A stretch of DNA of 64,000 bases from Ramlibacter sp. (GTDB lineage Bacteria > Pseudomonadota > Gammaproteobacteria > Burkholderiales > Burkholderiaceae_C). The stretch covers positions 32,998 through 96,997 of the forward strand of contig JAQZBU010000004.1 in NCBI GenBank assembly GCA_029237735.1, given 5' to 3'. Positions 36,921-47,506 of this stretch are shown here, one piece after another. Position 1 is the first letter of the stretch, and the number at the start of each line of letters is the position of its first letter. The notes beneath the pieces were generated by a model that was not told the DNA's origin, did no database searches, and saw only the letters and a list, made by a program, of their open reading frames with translations. The translations under genes and the position numbers were made by a program.

Positions 36921-37984
36921 TGCCAAAGACTATCCAGGCCACCGACCTGCGCAAGCAAGTTGCATCCGTCATCGCCGCCGCCGGCAGCAGCGCCGAAGAG
37001 GCCCGCACCGTCGCCGACAACCTGGTGCTGGCCAACCTGAGCGGGCACGACTCGCACGGTGTGGGCATGGTGCCGCGTTACGTAGACGCCGTGCTGGAAG
37101 GCGGCCTGAAACCCAACGCCGGCGCCAAGGTTCTGCTGGACGGCGGCGCGTTGTTGTCGCTGGACGGACAGCGCGGCTACGGGCAGGTGGTGGGCGAACA
37201 GGCGATGGCGCTGGGTATGGCGCGCGCGAAGGAGTTGGGCAGCTGCGTCATGGCGCTCGCGAACTCCCACCACCTCGGGCGGATCGGCCATTTCGCGGAG
37301 ATGGCGGTTGCGCAAGGGCTGGTGGCTATCCACTTCGTCAACGTGCAATCGCGGCCCGTCGTGGCGCCCTGGGGTGGCTCCGATGGACGCTACGGAACCA
37401 ACCCCTGCTGCATCGGCGTGCCACTGAAAGGCCGCCAGCCTTTCGTGCTCGACTTCGCGACCAGCCGCGTCGCGCAGGGCAAGATGCGCGTGGCGTATAA
37501 CGAAGGCCGACAGGTCGAGCCGGGCTACCTGATCGACGAGAACGGCATGCCGACGACCAATCCCGGCGTCGTCGTCGTGCCCCAGTCCAACGGATTGTTC
37601 GGTGCGCTGATGGCGTTTGGCGAACACAAGGGCTACGGCATGGCCGTGGCCTGCGAGCTGCTGGGCGGCGCGCTCACGGGCACCGGCACCTGGCACCAGC
37701 CGGCCGACAACCGGCGGTCCGTCATCAACGGCATGCTCACCATCCTCATCGACCCGCAAAAGCTCGGCACGCGCGCGAGCTTCGAGGATGAGGCACTGGC
37801 CTTCGTCGATTGGCTGAAGGAAAGCCCGCCCGCGCCCGGCTCCGACGCCGTACGCATCGCGGGGGATCCGGAGCGCGAAGCAAGGATCAAGCGCGAGCGA
37901 AAGGGGATAGTCATCGATGACACGACGTGGGCAGAGATCGTCGCGGCGGGCGGAAGGGTAGGAGTTGAGTTGACGTGCTCGTGA
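36920..37984 (+). CDS. Ldh2/malate-L-lactate-family dehydrogenase
   Basis: 354 residues from ATG at 36920 (TGATG overlap with the UxaA gene). The family motifs SGHDSHGVGMVPRYVDAV, NSHHLGRIGHFAEMA (catalytic histidine), GTNPCCIGVPLKG and GYGMAVACELLGGALTG are all present. These are NAD(P)-dependent 2-hydroxy/2-keto acid dehydrogenases unrelated to classical LDH. In this operon it could act on a sugar-acid intermediate or on lactate released by the final aldol-type cleavage. Reaction not determined. Confidence 0.86.
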   Translation: MPKTIQATDLRKQVASVIAAAGSSAEEARTVADNLVLANLSGHDSHGVGMVPRYVDAVLEGGLKPNAGAKVLLDGGALLSLDGQRGYGQVVGEQAMALGMARAKELGSCVMALANSHHLGRIGHFAEMAVAQGLVAIHFVNVQSRPVVAPWGGSDGRYGTNPCCIGVPLKGRQPFVLDFATSRVAQGKMRVAYNEGRQVEPGYLIDENGMPTTNPGVVVVPQSNGLFGALMAFGEHKGYGMAVACELLGGALTGTGTWHQPADNRRSVINGMLTILIDPQKLGTRASFEDEALAFVDWLKESPPAPGSDAVRIAGDPEREARIKRERKGIVIDDTTWAEIVAAGGRVGVELTCS

Positions 37985-38009
37985 TATCCGATATATTCGA
38001 CTCGTATGT

Positions 38010-38025
38010 GTCTAATATATTAGAC
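38010..38025. promoter_or_regulatory. 16-bp perfect palindrome, likely antitoxin operator
   Basis: GTCTAATATATTAGAC is a perfect palindrome inside a sharply AT-rich 90-base interval, 47 bases before the XRE gene. XRE/HipB-type antitoxins repress their own operons through such sites, so autoregulation is likely. Confidence 0.6.
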
Positions 38026-38072
38026 TATTATTAGCGTATTATGTTTGACATTTAGTCGGCTATCCTAGCCCC

Positions 38073-38576
38073 ATGCCGATCCTCAATGAGCTCGCCACAA
38101 TCGTGAAGCGCCAGAGATCCGAAATGGGTCTCAGCCAGGAACGCCTTGCCGAACTCGCAGGCTTATCGCGTGCCACCATCAACGAACTCGAAACCGGCAA
38201 GCTCAGCAACCTGAGCCTCACTCGCGCAGAGCGGCTGGCCAACTTGCTGGGCTACGGGCTGGGCGTGACTGGCGTCAAGCGGCCCAAAGCAGACCCAGGA
38301 GCCAGCAGCGCGCTGGACACAGCTTCACGCTCAGCCAGTGTTAGCTATGGTGATCCCATCCCGCCCGAAACCTTGCGTCACGCATTGGTCACCGGCGCGA
38401 TACCGCCCCGCCACATCGCCCAACTTCGAGCGTTGCTTGACGAGGCTCCGTTGAGTGTGTTGTCCGCAGTAGTAGCGCAGCTGGAATCGGAAAACGGCGC
38501 GCCGCGCAAGGCGACGTGGCAGAAGATGCGCCAGTTGGCAGCAGCCGTCGCTTGCACCAGGGACATCTGGGCTTGA
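38073..38576 (+). CDS. XRE-family HTH protein, probable antitoxin
   Basis: 167 residues. Cro/C1-type helix-turn-helix at about 10-63 (MGLSQERLAELAGLSRATIN with recognition helix following). The C-terminal 100 residues have no recognised domain. It precedes an AbiEii-like nucleotidyltransferase gene whose TTG start overlaps its stop. XRE plus AbiEii/AbiGii-type toxin pairs are a known toxin-antitoxin arrangement. Base composition upstream is much more AT-rich than the surroundings, a sign of acquired DNA. Confidence 0.78.
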   Translation: MPILNELATIVKRQRSEMGLSQERLAELAGLSRATINELETGKLSNLSLTRAERLANLLGYGLGVTGVKRPKADPGASSALDTASRSASVSYGDPIPPETLRHALVTGAIPPRHIAQLRALLDEAPLSVLSAVVAQLESENGAPRKATWQKMRQLAAAVACTRDIWA

Positions 38577-39217
38577 ACCCCGTCCAATTTGATCGGCCTG
38601 GTGCGTGGCGCGACCTGTTCGCGTCGGCACTGACGCTGACGGATTACCTTGCAACGGTGGTTCAGACCCCTGTATGGAGTTTTGGCGGCGGCACCGTCCT
38701 GATGCTTCGCCTGAACCACCGTCACAGCAAGGACATCGATCTGTTTGTGCCGGATCCTCAGTACCTCGGACATTTCTCGCCGCGCCTGACCGACGCTGCG
38801 GAGCGGCTCACCACTGAGTATCAAGAGGCGGCCGAATACATCAAGCTGCTGCTTCCAACCGGGGAGATCGATGTGGTGGTCGGCACGCCGCTGACCGACT
38901 CGCCCTGGGAGATCATCGACTTTCAGGGTCGGAGCATTTGCGTCGAAACTTGCGCTGAAATCGTGGCGAAAAAGATGTGGCACCGAGGCAATCAGGCGAA
39001 GGCACGCGACCTATTCGACCTGTGCGCTGTGGCGGATCTGGAACCAGCTGCGATCGATGCGGCACGTCCATTCATGTCTCGCCACTCAAGGGCATTCCTC
39101 GCGCGTCTGGACGACTTCCGAGACCTCATCAGGGAAGAGTTCAGCAAGATCGACCGAATTGCATACTCGCGGTCATTCGATGAGTGCATGCAACTCGCGG
39201 AACACCTGCTCAAATAG
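38573..39217 (+). CDS. AbiEii/AbiGii-type nucleotidyltransferase, probable toxin
   Basis: 214 residues from TTG at 38573 (TTGA overlap with the antitoxin stop). A GTG at 38516 in the same frame is the alternative. The nucleotidyltransferase motif is FGGGTVLMLRLNHRHSKDID, with Gly38-40 and metal-binding Asp54 and Asp56, followed by EIDVVVG (third acidic residue) and ETCAEIVAKKMWHRG with the conserved lysine. AbiEii toxins transfer nucleotides to tRNA or other targets. The family is clear; the target is unknown. It is coupled to the XRE antitoxin. Confidence 0.75.
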   Translation: MNPVQFDRPGAWRDLFASALTLTDYLATVVQTPVWSFGGGTVLMLRLNHRHSKDIDLFVPDPQYLGHFSPRLTDAAERLTTEYQEAAEYIKLLLPTGEIDVVVGTPLTDSPWEIIDFQGRSICVETCAEIVAKKMWHRGNQAKARDLFDLCAVADLEPAAIDAARPFMSRHSRAFLARLDDFRDLIREEFSKIDRIAYSRSFDECMQLAEHLLK

Positions 39218-39227
39218 CCGGACGACT

Positions 39228-39914
39228 TCAAGCGATCGGCAACACCGGAATCGCCCGCACCACGTCATCGGCGACCGGAAATATCCGGTCCCCCGCGCGC
39301 GGCTCGATGCGGTGCATGCCGGTGAAGGCGCCGAATGCCGGCAACACGCCGGTCGCGTGCTGCGGCATCGCGCCCGTGTCGTCGCCGAACCAGAAGCAGG
39401 GCAGGCGCAGCCGCTCGAAGGCGCGGCCGCTCACGCTGATGCAGGGGTGCCAGTGGCCCGCCAGCACGTAGGCGCCCACTATCGATTGCGGGTGATGGCA
39501 CAGCGCGAAAGGACCGAGCGGCAGGGGTTCGTCCACCACAGTGATGCCCAGGCTGGCCGGCGGGTCGCCGGCGCGGTCGTCATGGTTGCCGCGCACCAGC
39601 GTCAGGTCGATGCCGGCGTTGCCGGCACGCCAGCGCTGCAATGCGTCCAGCGTGCCCGCCGCGTGTGAGCGGCGCGAGTGCAGGAAGTCGCCCAGGAACA
39701 CGACGCGTTTGGCTCGTGTCTGCGCCAGCACGGAGGACAAACCGTCCAGCGTTTCGGTGGTGGTGCCCTGCGGCACCGGCACGCCGAGTTTGCGAAAGCT
39801 CACCGCCTTGCCGAAGTGCGCATCGGCCACCAGCAGCGTCTCTTGCGCGGAAAGCAGCGCCGCACCGCTGGGATGCAGCACGACGTCGGAGTCGGCGAGG
39901 CGGATTCGAAGCAT
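39228..39914 (-). CDS. pdeM: Ligase-associated DNA damage response endonuclease PdeM
   Basis: 228 residues. Metallophosphoesterase motifs in order: VADAHFGKAVSFR (DxH), VVFLGDFLHSRRSH (GD), TLVRGNHDDRAG (GNHD) and LAGHWHPCI (GHxH). The size and the sequence around FRKLGVPVPQGTTTETL fit PdeM, which is usually encoded near a ligase-associated helicase and ligase. Those partners are not in this window. It converges on the toxin gene with a 10-base gap. Confidence 0.85.
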   Translation of the reverse strand: MLRIRLADSDVVLHPSGAALLSAQETLLVADAHFGKAVSFRKLGVPVPQGTTTETLDGLSSVLAQTRAKRVVFLGDFLHSRRSHAAGTLDALQRWRAGNAGIDLTLVRGNHDDRAGDPPASLGITVVDEPLPLGPFALCHHPQSIVGAYVLAGHWHPCISVSGRAFERLRLPCFWFGDDTGAMPQHATGVLPAFGAFTGMHRIEPRAGDRIFPVADDVVRAIPVLPIA

Positions 39915-39957
39915 GGTTGGAAGGTTAGTGCAGACGCAAGGCGTGCCCCCACCCTAA

Positions 39958-39978
39958 CCCTCCCCCGGCGGGGGAGGG
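39958..39978. repeat. GC-rich hairpin between pdeM and slmA
   Basis: CCCTCCCCC and GGGGGAGGG form a 9-bp stem with loop GGC just downstream of the slmA stop on the minus strand. There is no T-run, so it is either a weak terminator or one of the dispersed 'accctaaccctccccc' intergenic hairpins common in proteobacteria. Confidence 0.5.
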
Positions 39979-39984
39979 AATGGA

Positions 39985-40650
39985 TCAGAGCATGCGGGCG
40001 AGGCAGGCTTCCAGGTGTTCGGACGGGGCGCGCTTGAAGCCCGAGCGCGCGAAACGCTGCAGGCGGCCGACAACGAAGGCGGTGAGCATCGATGCGCGCA
40101 CCTGCGCATCAAGGCTGGGCGTGGCTGAGCCGTCGCCATCCGCCGCGACGCGCAGGCTTTGCTTGAGCGTGGACTCGATCTTGTCGAAGAACTGGTTCAT
40201 GCGTTGCTGCAGACGCTCGTTCTCGAACACCAGCGCATCGCCCACCATCACGCGCGTCATGCCGGGATTCTTCTCGGCGAACTGCAGCAACATGGCAACC
40301 GTCTTGGCGGCTTGCCGGACGCCTGCCTCAGCTCCTTGCTCTGCGCCGGCCGGCTCGCGCTCCATGATCTGGTTGACCAGCGTGAAGACGCTCTGCTCGA
40401 TGAATTCGATCAAACCCTCGAACATCTGGGCCTTGCTCGCGAAGTGGCGGTACAGGGCGGCTTCGCTCACGTCCAGGCGCGCCGCCAGGGCGGCCGTGGT
40501 GATGCGCTCGGCGCCCGGCTGCTCCAGCATGGTGGCAAGCGCCTGCAGGATCTGCACACGGCGCTCGCCGGGCTTGGGGCGCTTGCGCGTCGGGGCCGCG
40601 GCTTCCGGAGCGACCGGGGCATCTGGACTGCTGAACTCGGCGTCGGGCAT
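39985..40650 (-). CDS. slmA: Nucleoid occlusion factor SlmA (TetR family)
   Basis: 221 residues from ATG at 40650 (a TTG nine bases upstream is less likely). TetR-type helix-turn-helix at about 30-75: ERRVQILQALATMLEQPGAE, ITTAALAARLDVSEAALYRH and FASKAQMFEGLIEF, the typical SlmA sequence. SlmA binds sites across the chromosome except near the terminus and blocks FtsZ ring assembly over the nucleoid. It is commonly encoded near argB and pyrimidine genes in Burkholderiales, as here. Confidence 0.88.
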   Translation of the reverse strand: MPDAEFSSPDAPVAPEAAAPTRKRPKPGERRVQILQALATMLEQPGAERITTAALAARLDVSEAALYRHFASKAQMFEGLIEFIEQSVFTLVNQIMEREPAGAEQGAEAGVRQAAKTVAMLLQFAEKNPGMTRVMVGDALVFENERLQQRMNQFFDKIESTLKQSLRVAADGDGSATPSLDAQVRASMLTAFVVGRLQRFARSGFKRAPSEHLEACLARML

Positions 40651-40750
40651 GGCTTGCAAAATGTGTGTTCAATTGATTCTCGCACAGCCCCGACTAGGGG
40701 TTTGCGCCTATGGCACAACACTTGTCGCGCCTTGCGCGCCAAGTGCGCAC

Positions 40751-42124
40751 TTACCCCGCGAAGGTCAACGAAACCTTCAGGCCGCTTCCCGCGGCGCCTG
40801 CCTGCAACTCGAGATGCCCATGGTGCGCCTGAGCGATTTCCTCCGCGATGGCAAGCCCCAAGCCATTGCCTTCTCCCTGCGTTCCCTTGACGCGATAGAA
40901 GCGGTCCAGCACGCGCTGGCGTTCCGCGGTAGGGACGCCGGGCCCGTCGTCCTCGACCTCCAGGAAGGCGCGCCCTTCGCGGCGGCCGCAGCGGATGGTC
41001 ACCGTGCCACCTTGCGGGGTGTACTTGACGGCGTTGTCCACGAGGTTTCCCAGGAGTTCGCGCAGCAGCCACTCGTGGCCCATGACTTGCGCCGGGTGCG
41101 CTTCCAGCCCGAGATCGATGCGCTTGGCGGTGGCGGCATCGAGGTGCATCTCCAGCATGGCCTCGCACAGGTCTTTCAGGTCCACGCGCTGCATGGGCTG
41201 GGCGCGCATCGTGCGGGCGTCGGCTCGCGAGAGTGCCAGCAGCTGGTTGGCCAGCTGCGAGGTGCGCCGCGTGGCGCCGCGCAATTTGTTGACCTGCTCG
41301 GTGCGCAGCCGCACCGTGCCATCGCCCTGGCCGGCTGCATTGGCGGCCTGCGCCCACGCTTCCACCTGCGCTTGCAGCCCCGCGAGCGGTGTGCGCAGTT
41401 GGTGCGCGGCGTCGGCAATGAAGCGCTGCTGGCTTTCGGCCTGCACGTTGACAAGCCCGAAAAGGTGGTTGAGCGAATTGACCAAGGGCCGTACTTCCTC
41501 GGGCGACGCGGCTGCGTCGATCGCGGTGAGGTCGCGTGGCGAGCGGCGCTCGACGGCTTCGCGAAGATCGAGCAGGGGCTTCAAAGCGCGCTCGACCGCC
41601 CACCGCACGGCGAAAGCCGCCGCTGCCAACAGCACCAGGTTGGGCAGCAGCACCTTGATCAGGACCGACCGCGCCCACTGCTGGCGCGGGTCGGCGCCGT
41701 CGGCCAGCACCACGGTAACCTCACCCAACACCGTGGGCTGGCGCTGGCGCACGATGCGCCAGGTCACGCCCAGGTTCTCTTCACTGTGAAATTCCGGCTC
41801 CGGCGTGGTGGGCGGCAAGGCAGCCAGCCAGGGCTCCCCGCGCAGAACCTTGCCATCGGCATCGGAGATCACGAACGCGCGGTCGCTGCCCTTGATGAAT
41901 TCTTCGACCGCCGGGGCGAGCAGCAGGACAGGCGGGTCGCCGGGCCGGGCGCCTTCACCGATCACCGAGTCGGCCAGCAGCGGCACCAGCGCCAGCAGCC
42001 GCTGGTCCTGCTGCGCGGCCACGTTGTCGGCGGAACGGTAGTCGAACCACGCATTGAGCAGCGCCAGCAGGAGCAGCGGCGTGATCAGCATCACCAGCAG
42101 CCGGCGGCGCAAGCCGGACGCCAT
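40751..42124 (-). CDS. Sensor histidine kinase (TctE/QseC-like)
   Basis: 457 residues from ATG at 42124. Transmembrane helices near 8-28 and 145-165 flank a periplasmic domain, followed by a HAMP-like linker. The phospho-acceptor histidine is in FIADAAHQLRTPLAGL. ATP-binding boxes are NLVDNAVKYTP, EVEDDGPGVP and GEGNGLGLAIAEEI. In-frame starts further upstream (GTG 42184, or a codon at 42253) are possible, but the latter lies inside a dispersed repeat. It partners the response regulator at 42276. TctE-like kinases often sense tricarboxylates, but the signal here is unknown. Confidence 0.85.
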   Translation of the reverse strand: MASGLRRRLLVMLITPLLLLALLNAWFDYRSADNVAAQQDQRLLALVPLLADSVIGEGARPGDPPVLLLAPAVEEFIKGSDRAFVISDADGKVLRGEPWLAALPPTTPEPEFHSEENLGVTWRIVRQRQPTVLGEVTVVLADGADPRQQWARSVLIKVLLPNLVLLAAAAFAVRWAVERALKPLLDLREAVERRSPRDLTAIDAAASPEEVRPLVNSLNHLFGLVNVQAESQQRFIADAAHQLRTPLAGLQAQVEAWAQAANAAGQGDGTVRLRTEQVNKLRGATRRTSQLANQLLALSRADARTMRAQPMQRVDLKDLCEAMLEMHLDAATAKRIDLGLEAHPAQVMGHEWLLRELLGNLVDNAVKYTPQGGTVTIRCGRREGRAFLEVEDDGPGVPTAERQRVLDRFYRVKGTQGEGNGLGLAIAEEIAQAHHGHLELQAGAAGSGLKVSLTFAG

Positions 42125-42203
42125 GCCGAGGGCGTCGGCGCCGGTGGCTCGGCGCGCGTGCGTGCCGATGAAGCGCAGCGCCACGGGCGGCCTCAGTCGG
42201 CGC

Positions 42204-42273
42204 CGGGCCGCCCCAAGGCGACTGCAGCCCCCTCGGGGGGCAGCGCAGTACACGAAGTGACAAGCGTGGGGGC
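42204..42273. repeat. Dispersed Comamonadaceae-type intergenic repeat
   Basis: The segment runs GCCGCCCCAAGGCGACTGCA, then CCCCCTCGGGGGGCAGCGCA, then CACGAAGTGACAAGCGTGGG. It contains the self-complementary CCCCCTCGGGGGG. I recognise it as a family of intergenic repeats frequent in Comamonadaceae genomes. It separates the response regulator and kinase genes, which would otherwise be adjacent. Confidence 0.65.
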
Positions 42274-42275
42274 CG

Positions 42276-42974
42276 TCATGCGACCGGCTCGCACAGCTCC
42301 AGCCGGTAGCCGAAGCCCCGGATCGAGCGCAACGCCACGCCGTGCGGCTCGAGCTTGCCGCGCAGGCGGGAGATATAGACCTCCACCGCGTTCGGCGTAA
42401 TCTCCTTGTCCCACCCGGTGAGTGCCTGCAGCAGCTTGTCCTTGCTGGCCGGCTTGGGTGCGTTGATAAGGAGATACTCCATCACGGTCCATTCGCGCGG
42501 GCCGAGCTCGATTGGCATGATCTGGCCGCCCTGGTGCGCCGTGGCACGCCGGTTCGCGGTGTCCAGCTCGATCGGGCCGAAGCTGAGGACAGCCGTGGTC
42601 GCGGCCTGGGAACGCCGCAGCAACGCGCGCAGCCGCGCCAGCAGTTCGGGGAGCTCGAAGGGCTTGATCATGTAATCGTCGGCGCCCAGGTCCAGGCCCT
42701 GGACCCGATCGTGCAGCGCGTCGCGGGCGGTGAGGATCAGCACCGGCATTGCGTGGCTGGCCATCTCCGCGCGGCGCAGGCGCTTCGTCAACTCCAGGCC
42801 GTCCATGTGCGGCAGGCCGATGTCGATGATGGCAGCGTCGAAGGTCTCGGTCTTGAGCACTTCCTCGGCGCGCTCGCCGCTGCCCACCCAATCGACGGCG
42901 TAGCCGGCGTCGCTGAGCCCCAGCTTGATGCCGCTGGCCACCATCACGTCGTCTTCGACCAGGAGGAGGCGCAT
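42276..42974 (-). CDS. OmpR-type response regulator (TctD/QseB-like)
   Basis: 232 residues. Receiver domain 1-115 with acidic pocket EDD (8-10), phospho-acceptor Asp51 (IIDIGLP), T/S and Lys101 (MIKPFE). Winged-helix DNA-binding domain about 130-225 with GPREWTVMEYLLI and NAVEVYISRLRGKLEP. It is encoded just upstream of the kinase, separated by a repeat, so the pair forms a two-component system. Target genes cannot be read from the window. Confidence 0.9.
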   Translation of the reverse strand: MRLLLVEDDVMVASGIKLGLSDAGYAVDWVGSGERAEEVLKTETFDAAIIDIGLPHMDGLELTKRLRRAEMASHAMPVLILTARDALHDRVQGLDLGADDYMIKPFELPELLARLRALLRRSQAATTAVLSFGPIELDTANRRATAHQGGQIMPIELGPREWTVMEYLLINAPKPASKDKLLQALTGWDKEITPNAVEVYISRLRGKLEPHGVALRSIRGFGYRLELCEPVA

Positions 42975-42986
42975 TGTGTGGTCAGC

Positions 42987-45042
<2,056 letters not shown>

Positions 45043-45083
45043 GCCCTCGGAGGTCTCCTCTTGTGTGGCGATTCTCTCATTCC

Positions 45084-45983
45084 ATGAATATCCTCTTGTT
45101 CGGCGCCGACGGACAGCTCGGCTGGCAGCTGCGGCGCAGCCTGTGCGTTGTCGGCGATGTCACCGCCCTCACGCGCCCCAGCGACACGTATTGCGGCGAT
45201 CTCGCCGACGAGGCGGGCATCGCCCGCACCGTGCGGGAACTGCGGCCCGATGCCATCGTGAACGCCGCCGCCTACACCGCCGTGGACCGCGCAGAGAGCG
45301 AGCCGGACGCCGCTTTTGCCGTCAATCACCGGGCGTGCGAGGTGCTCGCCGCGGAAGCCGAGCGCATCGGCGCGTGGGTGGTTCACTATTCGACGGAGTA
45401 TGTCTTCGACGGCAGCGGCGCGGCGCCCTGGCGCGAATCGGATAACGCGGCTCCCCTGAACGCGTACGGCCGCAGCAAGCTGGCTGGCGAGCAGGCGATT
45501 GCGCGCGCCTGCCCGCGCCACCTGATCCTGCGCACCAGTTGGCTGTTCGACACATGGGGCGACAACTTCCTTAAGTGGGTGCTGGGTGCCGCAGCGCAGC
45601 GCCCGGCGCTGGACATCGTCGACGACCAGTATGGCGCGCCCACCCGGGCGGCGATGGTCGCCGACGCCACGGCGCATCTGTTGCGCGCCTTGCGGCCCGA
45701 ACTGGCTGGAACCTATCACGTGGCGGCCGCCGGTGAAACAAGCCGGCATGGCCTCGCAGTCTTCGCCTTGCAATGCGCGCAGCGGCACGGGCTGGGCCTG
45801 CAGGCCGGCCCCGCGAGCATCCGGCCAGTTCCCTCGAGCGCCTTTCCCCGGCCCGCGGCCCGCCCCGCCAACTCGCGTCTGGACACCCGTCTCCTGCGGG
45901 AAACATTTGGTTTGGCGCTGCCGTACTGGCACCAGGGCGTCGAAGCCGTGGTTGCCGAACTAGCCGCCGCCCGCCGAGCCTAG
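45084..45983 (+). CDS. rfbD: dTDP-4-dehydrorhamnose reductase
   Basis: 299 residues from ATG at 45084. The extended-SDR opening is MNILLFGADGQLGWQLRRSL. AAYTAVDRAESEPDAAFAVN, YSTEYVFDGS and the catalytic YGRSKLAGE follow, all typical of RmlD/RfbD. It reduces the 4-keto sugar to dTDP-L-rhamnose. The other rhamnose genes (rfbA, B, C) are not in the window. Because manC follows, reduction of a GDP-4-keto-6-deoxy sugar is an alternative. A 21-base hairpin follows the gene. Confidence 0.85.
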   Translation: MNILLFGADGQLGWQLRRSLCVVGDVTALTRPSDTYCGDLADEAGIARTVRELRPDAIVNAAAYTAVDRAESEPDAAFAVNHRACEVLAAEAERIGAWVVHYSTEYVFDGSGAAPWRESDNAAPLNAYGRSKLAGEQAIARACPRHLILRTSWLFDTWGDNFLKWVLGAAAQRPALDIVDDQYGAPTRAAMVADATAHLLRALRPELAGTYHVAAAGETSRHGLAVFALQCAQRHGLGLQAGPASIRPVPSSAFPRPAARPANSRLDTRLLRETFGLALPYWHQGVEAVVAELAAARRA

Positions 45984-45995
45984 GCGTAAGTTGTC

Positions 45996-46016
45996 ATGCC
46001 GGACTTGATCCGGCAT
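45996..46016. repeat. Intergenic hairpin between rfbD and manC
   Basis: ATGCCGGA and TCCGGCAT pair around the loop CTTGA, 13 bases after the rfbD stop. There is no T-run. It resembles a dispersed 'ATGCCGGACTTGATCCGGCAT' repeat found in several proteobacteria, and may act as a weak terminator. Confidence 0.5.
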
Positions 46017-46087
46017 CCACGAGGGCAACAGGTCGAAACAAGGCCGCCCGCTAAAATGCCCGGTTGACAAACAAACAGGGATAGCCC

Positions 46088-47506
46088 ATGAAGTTGGTGT
46101 CGGTCGTACTTTCAGGAGGCGCGGGGACGCGGCTGTGGCCCGCATCGCGCCAGGCCTACCCGAAGCCTTTCATGAAGATCGGTGGATCGCCCCTGCTCGC
46201 GCAGGCGATCCTGCGCGGCCAGGCCTGCGGCACGGATGAGCTGCTGGTCATTACCAACCATGACCATCTCTTCCTCACCAAGGCAGTTATCGACCACCTG
46301 CCGGACCCGCCGCACGCCCATTTCCTGCTGGAGCCCAATGGCCGCAACACCGGCCCGGCGATTGCCATGGCCGCGCTGCACTGTGCCGCCGTCCACGGGC
46401 CCGCGGCCGTCATGTTCGTGCTGCCTGCCGATCACCTCATCCCGGACACGCGCGCGTTCGTGGCCTGTGCGATGGAAGCGGCGCAGTTCGCGCAGCAGGG
46501 TCAGCTGGTTGTGTTCGGAATCCATCCGAGCGGGCCGGACACCGGCTTCGGCTATATCGAAGTCGAGCATGTAGCCCGTGAGAGCCAGCGCGTCCTGCGG
46601 TTCGTCGAGAAGCCCGATCTCCCCACGGCCCAGGAGTATCTGGCGACGGGCCGCTATTACTGGAACAGCGGCATGTTCTGCTTTACGGCCGCCACCATAC
46701 TGGACGCGCTCGCCCGTCATGCGCCGCACGCGCTGGAAGCGGCGCGCCATGCATTCGACGCCCGGGTGACCGCCGGCGAAGCCACCCGCTTCGACACCCA
46801 CCTGTTCGGCCTGCAGCCCAACATCAGCATCGATTACGCCGTGATGGAGAAGGCCGACAACGTCACCGTCGTGCCCGCGCGGTTCGGCTGGAGCGACGTC
46901 GGTTCATGGCCAGCTGTCGCGCAGGCCCACACGCCCGATGCCAGCGGCAACACCTTCGACGCCGACGTGGTGGACATCGATACCCAGGGCACGCACGTGC
47001 AGGTGGAAAGCCACGGCCCCAAGGTCGTGGCGACCGTGGGCGTGAAGGATCTTGTGGTGGTCGACACGCCCGACGCGCTGCTCGTGGCCCACAAGGACTC
47101 CGCCCAGAAGATCAAGTCGGTGGTCGAGGCGCTCAAGGCGCGCGGACATGACAGCACGCACCTCCCCGCAGCCGTCCAGCGGCCCTGGGGAACCTACGCA
47201 ACCCTCAAGGAAGAGACGGGCTACAAGGTCAAGCGCATCACCGTCAAACCGGGCGAATCGCTGTCCCTGCAGTTCCACTACCAGCGCTCCGAGCACTGGG
47301 TGGTGGTCCAGGGCACGGCGCTGATACAGGTCGGCGACAAGGAAACGCGCGCCGAGCCGGGCCAATACCGCTTCATCGGGATCAAGGAGAAGCACCGCCT
47401 CTCCAACATCGGCACCGAGGAACTGGTGGTCATCGAGGTGCAGTGCGGCGACTATCTCGGCGAGGACGACATCGTGCGGCTGGCGGACACCTATGGGCGC
47501 GCCTGA
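46088..47506 (+). CDS. manC: Mannose-1-phosphate guanylyltransferase / mannose-6-phosphate isomerase
   Basis: 472 residues, the normal length of bifunctional type II enzymes. The nucleotidyltransferase part (1-330) has LSGGAGTRLWPASRQAYPKP, FVEKPDLPTA and YWNSGMFCF. The C-terminal cupin (about 360-470) has VKPGESLSLQFHYQRSEHW, the isomerase/metal site. It makes GDP-mannose for surface polysaccharide. A TAAAAT -10-like box lies at 46052-46057, though its -35 partner is unclear. The stop overlaps the permease start (TGATG). Confidence 0.93.
   Translation: MKLVSVVLSGGAGTRLWPASRQAYPKPFMKIGGSPLLAQAILRGQACGTDELLVITNHDHLFLTKAVIDHLPDPPHAHFLLEPNGRNTGPAIAMAALHCAAVHGPAAVMFVLPADHLIPDTRAFVACAMEAAQFAQQGQLVVFGIHPSGPDTGFGYIEVEHVARESQRVLRFVEKPDLPTAQEYLATGRYYWNSGMFCFTAATILDALARHAPHALEAARHAFDARVTAGEATRFDTHLFGLQPNISIDYAVMEKADNVTVVPARFGWSDVGSWPAVAQAHTPDASGNTFDADVVDIDTQGTHVQVESHGPKVVATVGVKDLVVVDTPDALLVAHKDSAQKIKSVVEALKARGHDSTHLPAAVQRPWGTYATLKEETGYKVKRITVKPGESLSLQFHYQRSEHWVVVQGTALIQVGDKETRAEPGQYRFIGIKEKHRLSNIGTEELVVIEVQCGDYLGEDDIVRLADTYGRA

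Noticed and set aside
46064..46069. TTGACA box before manC
   Set aside because: A matching -10 box would fall on the start codon at 46088. The TAAAAT at 46052-46057 is a better but still weak candidate.
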